The notes under the pieces were generated by a model. It saw nothing but the letters and a program-made list of their open reading frames with translations. It did not search any database and was not told the origin of the DNA. From Brevundimonas pishanensis (GTDB lineage Bacteria > Pseudomonadota > Alphaproteobacteria > Caulobacterales > Caulobacteraceae), in NCBI RefSeq assembly GCF_022750635.1, contig NZ_JAJKBG010000004.1:1-64000 (forward strand): 64,000 nt of DNA, in the 5' to 3' direction. The position numbers and the translations under genes were made by a program. Below are positions 62,573 through 64,000 of this stretch, piece after piece (within the stretch, counting starts at the first letter, position 1; each line of letters opens with the position of its first letter).

Positions 62573-62920
62573 TCAGCCTCTGATGAAGCCGCCCACAATG
62601 CCTGCCGCCTCGCGCTCACAGGCGGTGTATTGGCTGACTTGCTCCATGTAGCGGTTCAAGGCCACAACGTAGTCGTTCAAGTCGCCGACATAGCGATCGA
62701 AATCACGCTCATATTGTTCCATCTGCTGATTGAACGCATTGATCACAGCCGGTCGGCAGGTATGGCGATTTCGCGCCTCATCAACACATGACGGAGGGGC
62801 AGGACGCACGGGCTTTTGCGCACGAACAACCGCAGGGACCTGCGGCACAGTGCACGCTGGTGCAGACTGTTCCGGCGTCAGTTGCCCTGCAACAAACATG
62901 AATATCGCCGCAAGTTTCAT
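62573..62920 (-). CDS. small exported protein of unknown function
   Basis: A 115-residue protein with a GAGGGGAAGG ribosome site, a short signal peptide (MKLAAIFMFVAGQLTP) and a helical mature part with Cys pairs (PSCVDEARNRHTCRPAV) and a Tyr/Asp-rich segment QQMEQYERDFDRYVGDLNDYVVALNRYMEQ that could form an amphipathic helix or coiled coil. I do not recognise a named family. Stands between the LprI-like gene and der. Confidence 0.75.
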   Translation of the reverse strand: MKLAAIFMFVAGQLTPEQSAPACTVPQVPAVVRAQKPVRPAPPSCVDEARNRHTCRPAVINAFNQQMEQYERDFDRYVGDLNDYVVALNRYMEQVSQYTACEREAAGIVGGFIRG

Positions 62921-62970
62921 AATCCTTCCCCTCGTCTAAAAGCAGATTATTCCCATTATCTCGGCATAAG

Positions 62971-63000
62971 AAAAGGGCGACCCGCATGCGGATCGCCCTG
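62971..63000 (-). terminator. terminator after der
   Basis: GGGCGA (62975-62980) with TCGCCC (62993-62998), a C-A mismatch, CCG/CGG and CATG loop; the AAAA before it is the U-tract on the minus strand. Confidence 0.82.
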
Positions 63001-63025
63001 CTTTCTTCTGGTCATGCGCTCAAGC

Positions 63026-64000
63026 TTAACGCTTGGCACCGCCCTTTTGGCCCGTACGGATACGGCCCGAACGGGACACCTGACGGGCACCGCCGCGTGC
63101 CGCCTTGGTGGCGAATGCACTGGTACCGGACTTCTTGCTGTGGCCCGACTTCAGACCCTTCAGAGGCTTGGCCTGAACGCCAGACTTCTTCTGAGCCAGA
63201 GCCTTACCCGGCAGGTTCGAGAGTTTCTCTTCCTGCTCGGCGGCCTTGATGATCTTGCGAGGTGCCGTTTTCGCAGCGCCCTTGAAGCGTTCCGGACCTG
63301 ACTTGGCACCGCCCTGAGCATAGGGGTTATCGCCGCTCGTCTTGACGTTCAGACGGATCGGCGTGCCCTTGAGGTCAAAGCTCTCGCGGATCGAGTTGAT
63401 CAGATAGCGCTTGTAGTGGTCCGGCATGGACGCAGCACGGCTGGACATCATCACGAACGTCGGCGGACGCGCCTTGGTCTGTGCGATGTACTTCGGCTTG
63501 ATGCGCTTGCCGTCCACGGCGGGCGGCGGGTGCCTTTGGGTGGCCATAGACAGCCAGTCGTTCAGATCCTTGGTTTTGACCTTCACCGACCACGTCTCAT
63601 AGGCCTTGAGCACCGCAGGCATCAGGCGATCAATGCCACGGCCATTGAACGACGATAGCGCGACAAACTCCGAGCCCTTCAGCTGCGGCAGCTTGTTGTC
63701 AGCCATCTGCTTCAGTTCGGCCAGACGCTTTTGCGGTTCCTCTTCGAGGTCCCACTTGGACGCGACATAGACCAGGCAACGACCTTCACGCTCGACCAGA
63801 TCGGCCAGCTGGAGGTCTTGCGTGTCGAAGGCGTCGTCCTTGTCCATCACCATCAGCACGACTTCGGCGAAGGTGATGGCGCGGATGGTGTCAGCGACCG
63901 AGAGCTTTTCCAGCTTTTCCTGTACGCGGGCCTTGCGGCGCATACCGGCAGTGTCGATCAGGCGGATGTTCTGGCCTTCATACTGCCAGTCCACCGAAAT
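63026..64000 (-). CDS. der: ribosome-assembly GTPase Der (EngA), 3' part
   Basis: The gene continues beyond base 64000, so its N-terminal GTPase domain is missing from the window. The frame opens ISVDWQYEG and shows the second GTPase domain's DTAGMRRKARVQ, the SKWDLEEE variant of NKWD, and the KH-like domain (PPTFVMMSSRAASMPDHYKRYLINSIRESFDLKGTPIRLNV). After NPYA a Lys/Ala/Gly-rich tail of about 97 residues follows, ending RTGQKGGAKR. Der assembles the 50S subunit. A terminator follows. Confidence 0.95.
   Translation of the reverse strand: MSVDWQYEGQNIRLIDTAGMRRKARVQEKLEKLSVADTIRAITFAEVVLMVMDKDDAFDTQDLQLADLVEREGRCLVYVASKWDLEEEPQKRLAELKQMADNKLPQLKGSEFVALSSFNGRGIDRLMPAVLKAYETWSVKVKTKDLNDWLSMATQRHPPPAVDGKRIKPKYIAQTKARPPTFVMMSSRAASMPDHYKRYLINSIRESFDLKGTPIRLNVKTSGDNPYAQGGAKSGPERFKGAAKTAPRKIIKAAEQEEKLSNLPGKALAQKKSGVQAKPLKGLKSGHSKKSGTSAFATKAARGGARQVSRSGRIRTGQKGGAKR

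Noticed and set aside
1-64000. Mobile elements, CRISPR arrays, tRNA genes, prophage or defence genes
   Set aside because: I looked for transposase motifs, regularly spaced repeats, T-loop sequences and integrase or toxin genes and saw none.

Overview
This is a 64 kb stretch of GC-rich (roughly 60 percent by eye), gene-dense chromosome from an alphaproteobacterium, most likely a member of the Caulobacterales (Brevundimonas/Asticcacaulis/Caulobacter type). The evidence is the gene content: an HdaA-PPK-PPX-RNase D group, an NDUFA12/DUF2155/Aat/AccC/AccB/AroQ group, a 3' basic-tailed Der, a MHYT-HWE type histidine kinase, and an exact TGATCCACA element (the form called the G-box at the Caulobacter origin, from memory) in front of hdaA. 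I see no insertion sequence, phage, plasmid function, CRISPR array, tRNA or rRNA. It is mostly core housekeeping sequence with single accessory genes between conserved blocks.

Layout: 0.26-3.3 kb aroQ-accB-accC-aat (+), meeting DUF2155 and NDUFA12 (-, 3.3-4.3 kb). 4.5-8.4 kb holds an 833-residue protein related to the C-terminal part of class II ribonucleotide reductase but without the catalytic core, then two secreted pentapeptide-repeat proteins. 8.5-23.1 kb: aspS (-), hdaA-ppk-ppx-membrane protein (+), rnd (-), purM (+), S10 peptidase (-), purN (+), M13 peptidase (+), ndk (-). 23.2-28.1 kb: an ABC-F ATPase with DUF2164 (+), and a minus-strand operon pepA-holC-two small I78-like lipoproteins. 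28.3-37.5 kb: lptF-lptG-lptD-surA-pdxA-rsmA-aminotransferase (+), an outer-membrane biogenesis operon. 37.5-39.2 kb: MHYT histidine kinase. 39.2-48.5 kb (-): gmk, yicC, mltG, fabF, acpP, fabG, then (after a plus-strand beta-lactamase-family hydrolase) fabD and a non-canonical Nramp homologue. 48.7-61.9 kb (+): rpsF-rpsR-rplI, a TonB-dependent receptor with a long structured leader, a small periplasmic protein, dnaB, alr, (two Yip1 proteins on -), radA, cvpA, purF, SDR. The right end (-) has an LprI-like protein, a small secreted protein and the 3' part of der, cut by the window edge.

Functionally the window joins fatty-acid synthesis (accB, accC, fabD, fabG, acpP, fabF), envelope building (lptF, lptG, lptD, surA, mltG, alr), purine synthesis (purM, purN, purF), nucleotide balance (ndk, gmk), replication and its control (hdaA, dnaB, holC, radA), translation (aspS, rpsF, rpsR, rplI, rsmA, der, ABC-F, aat) and polyphosphate metabolism (ppk, ppx).

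Most worth a second look: the degenerate NrdJ-derived protein; the structured leader plus operator-like dyad before the TonB receptor; two hairpin/dyad elements between acpP and fabF; two convergent gene pairs whose stop codons lie inside a shared perfect inverted repeat; the G-box at hdaA; the non-canonical Nramp; and a pattern in which conserved blocks (fabD/fabG, purM/purN, rplI/dnaB) are each split by one gene for an exported protein. I found no clear multi-gene novel system. All functional calls are from motif recognition by eye without database searches.
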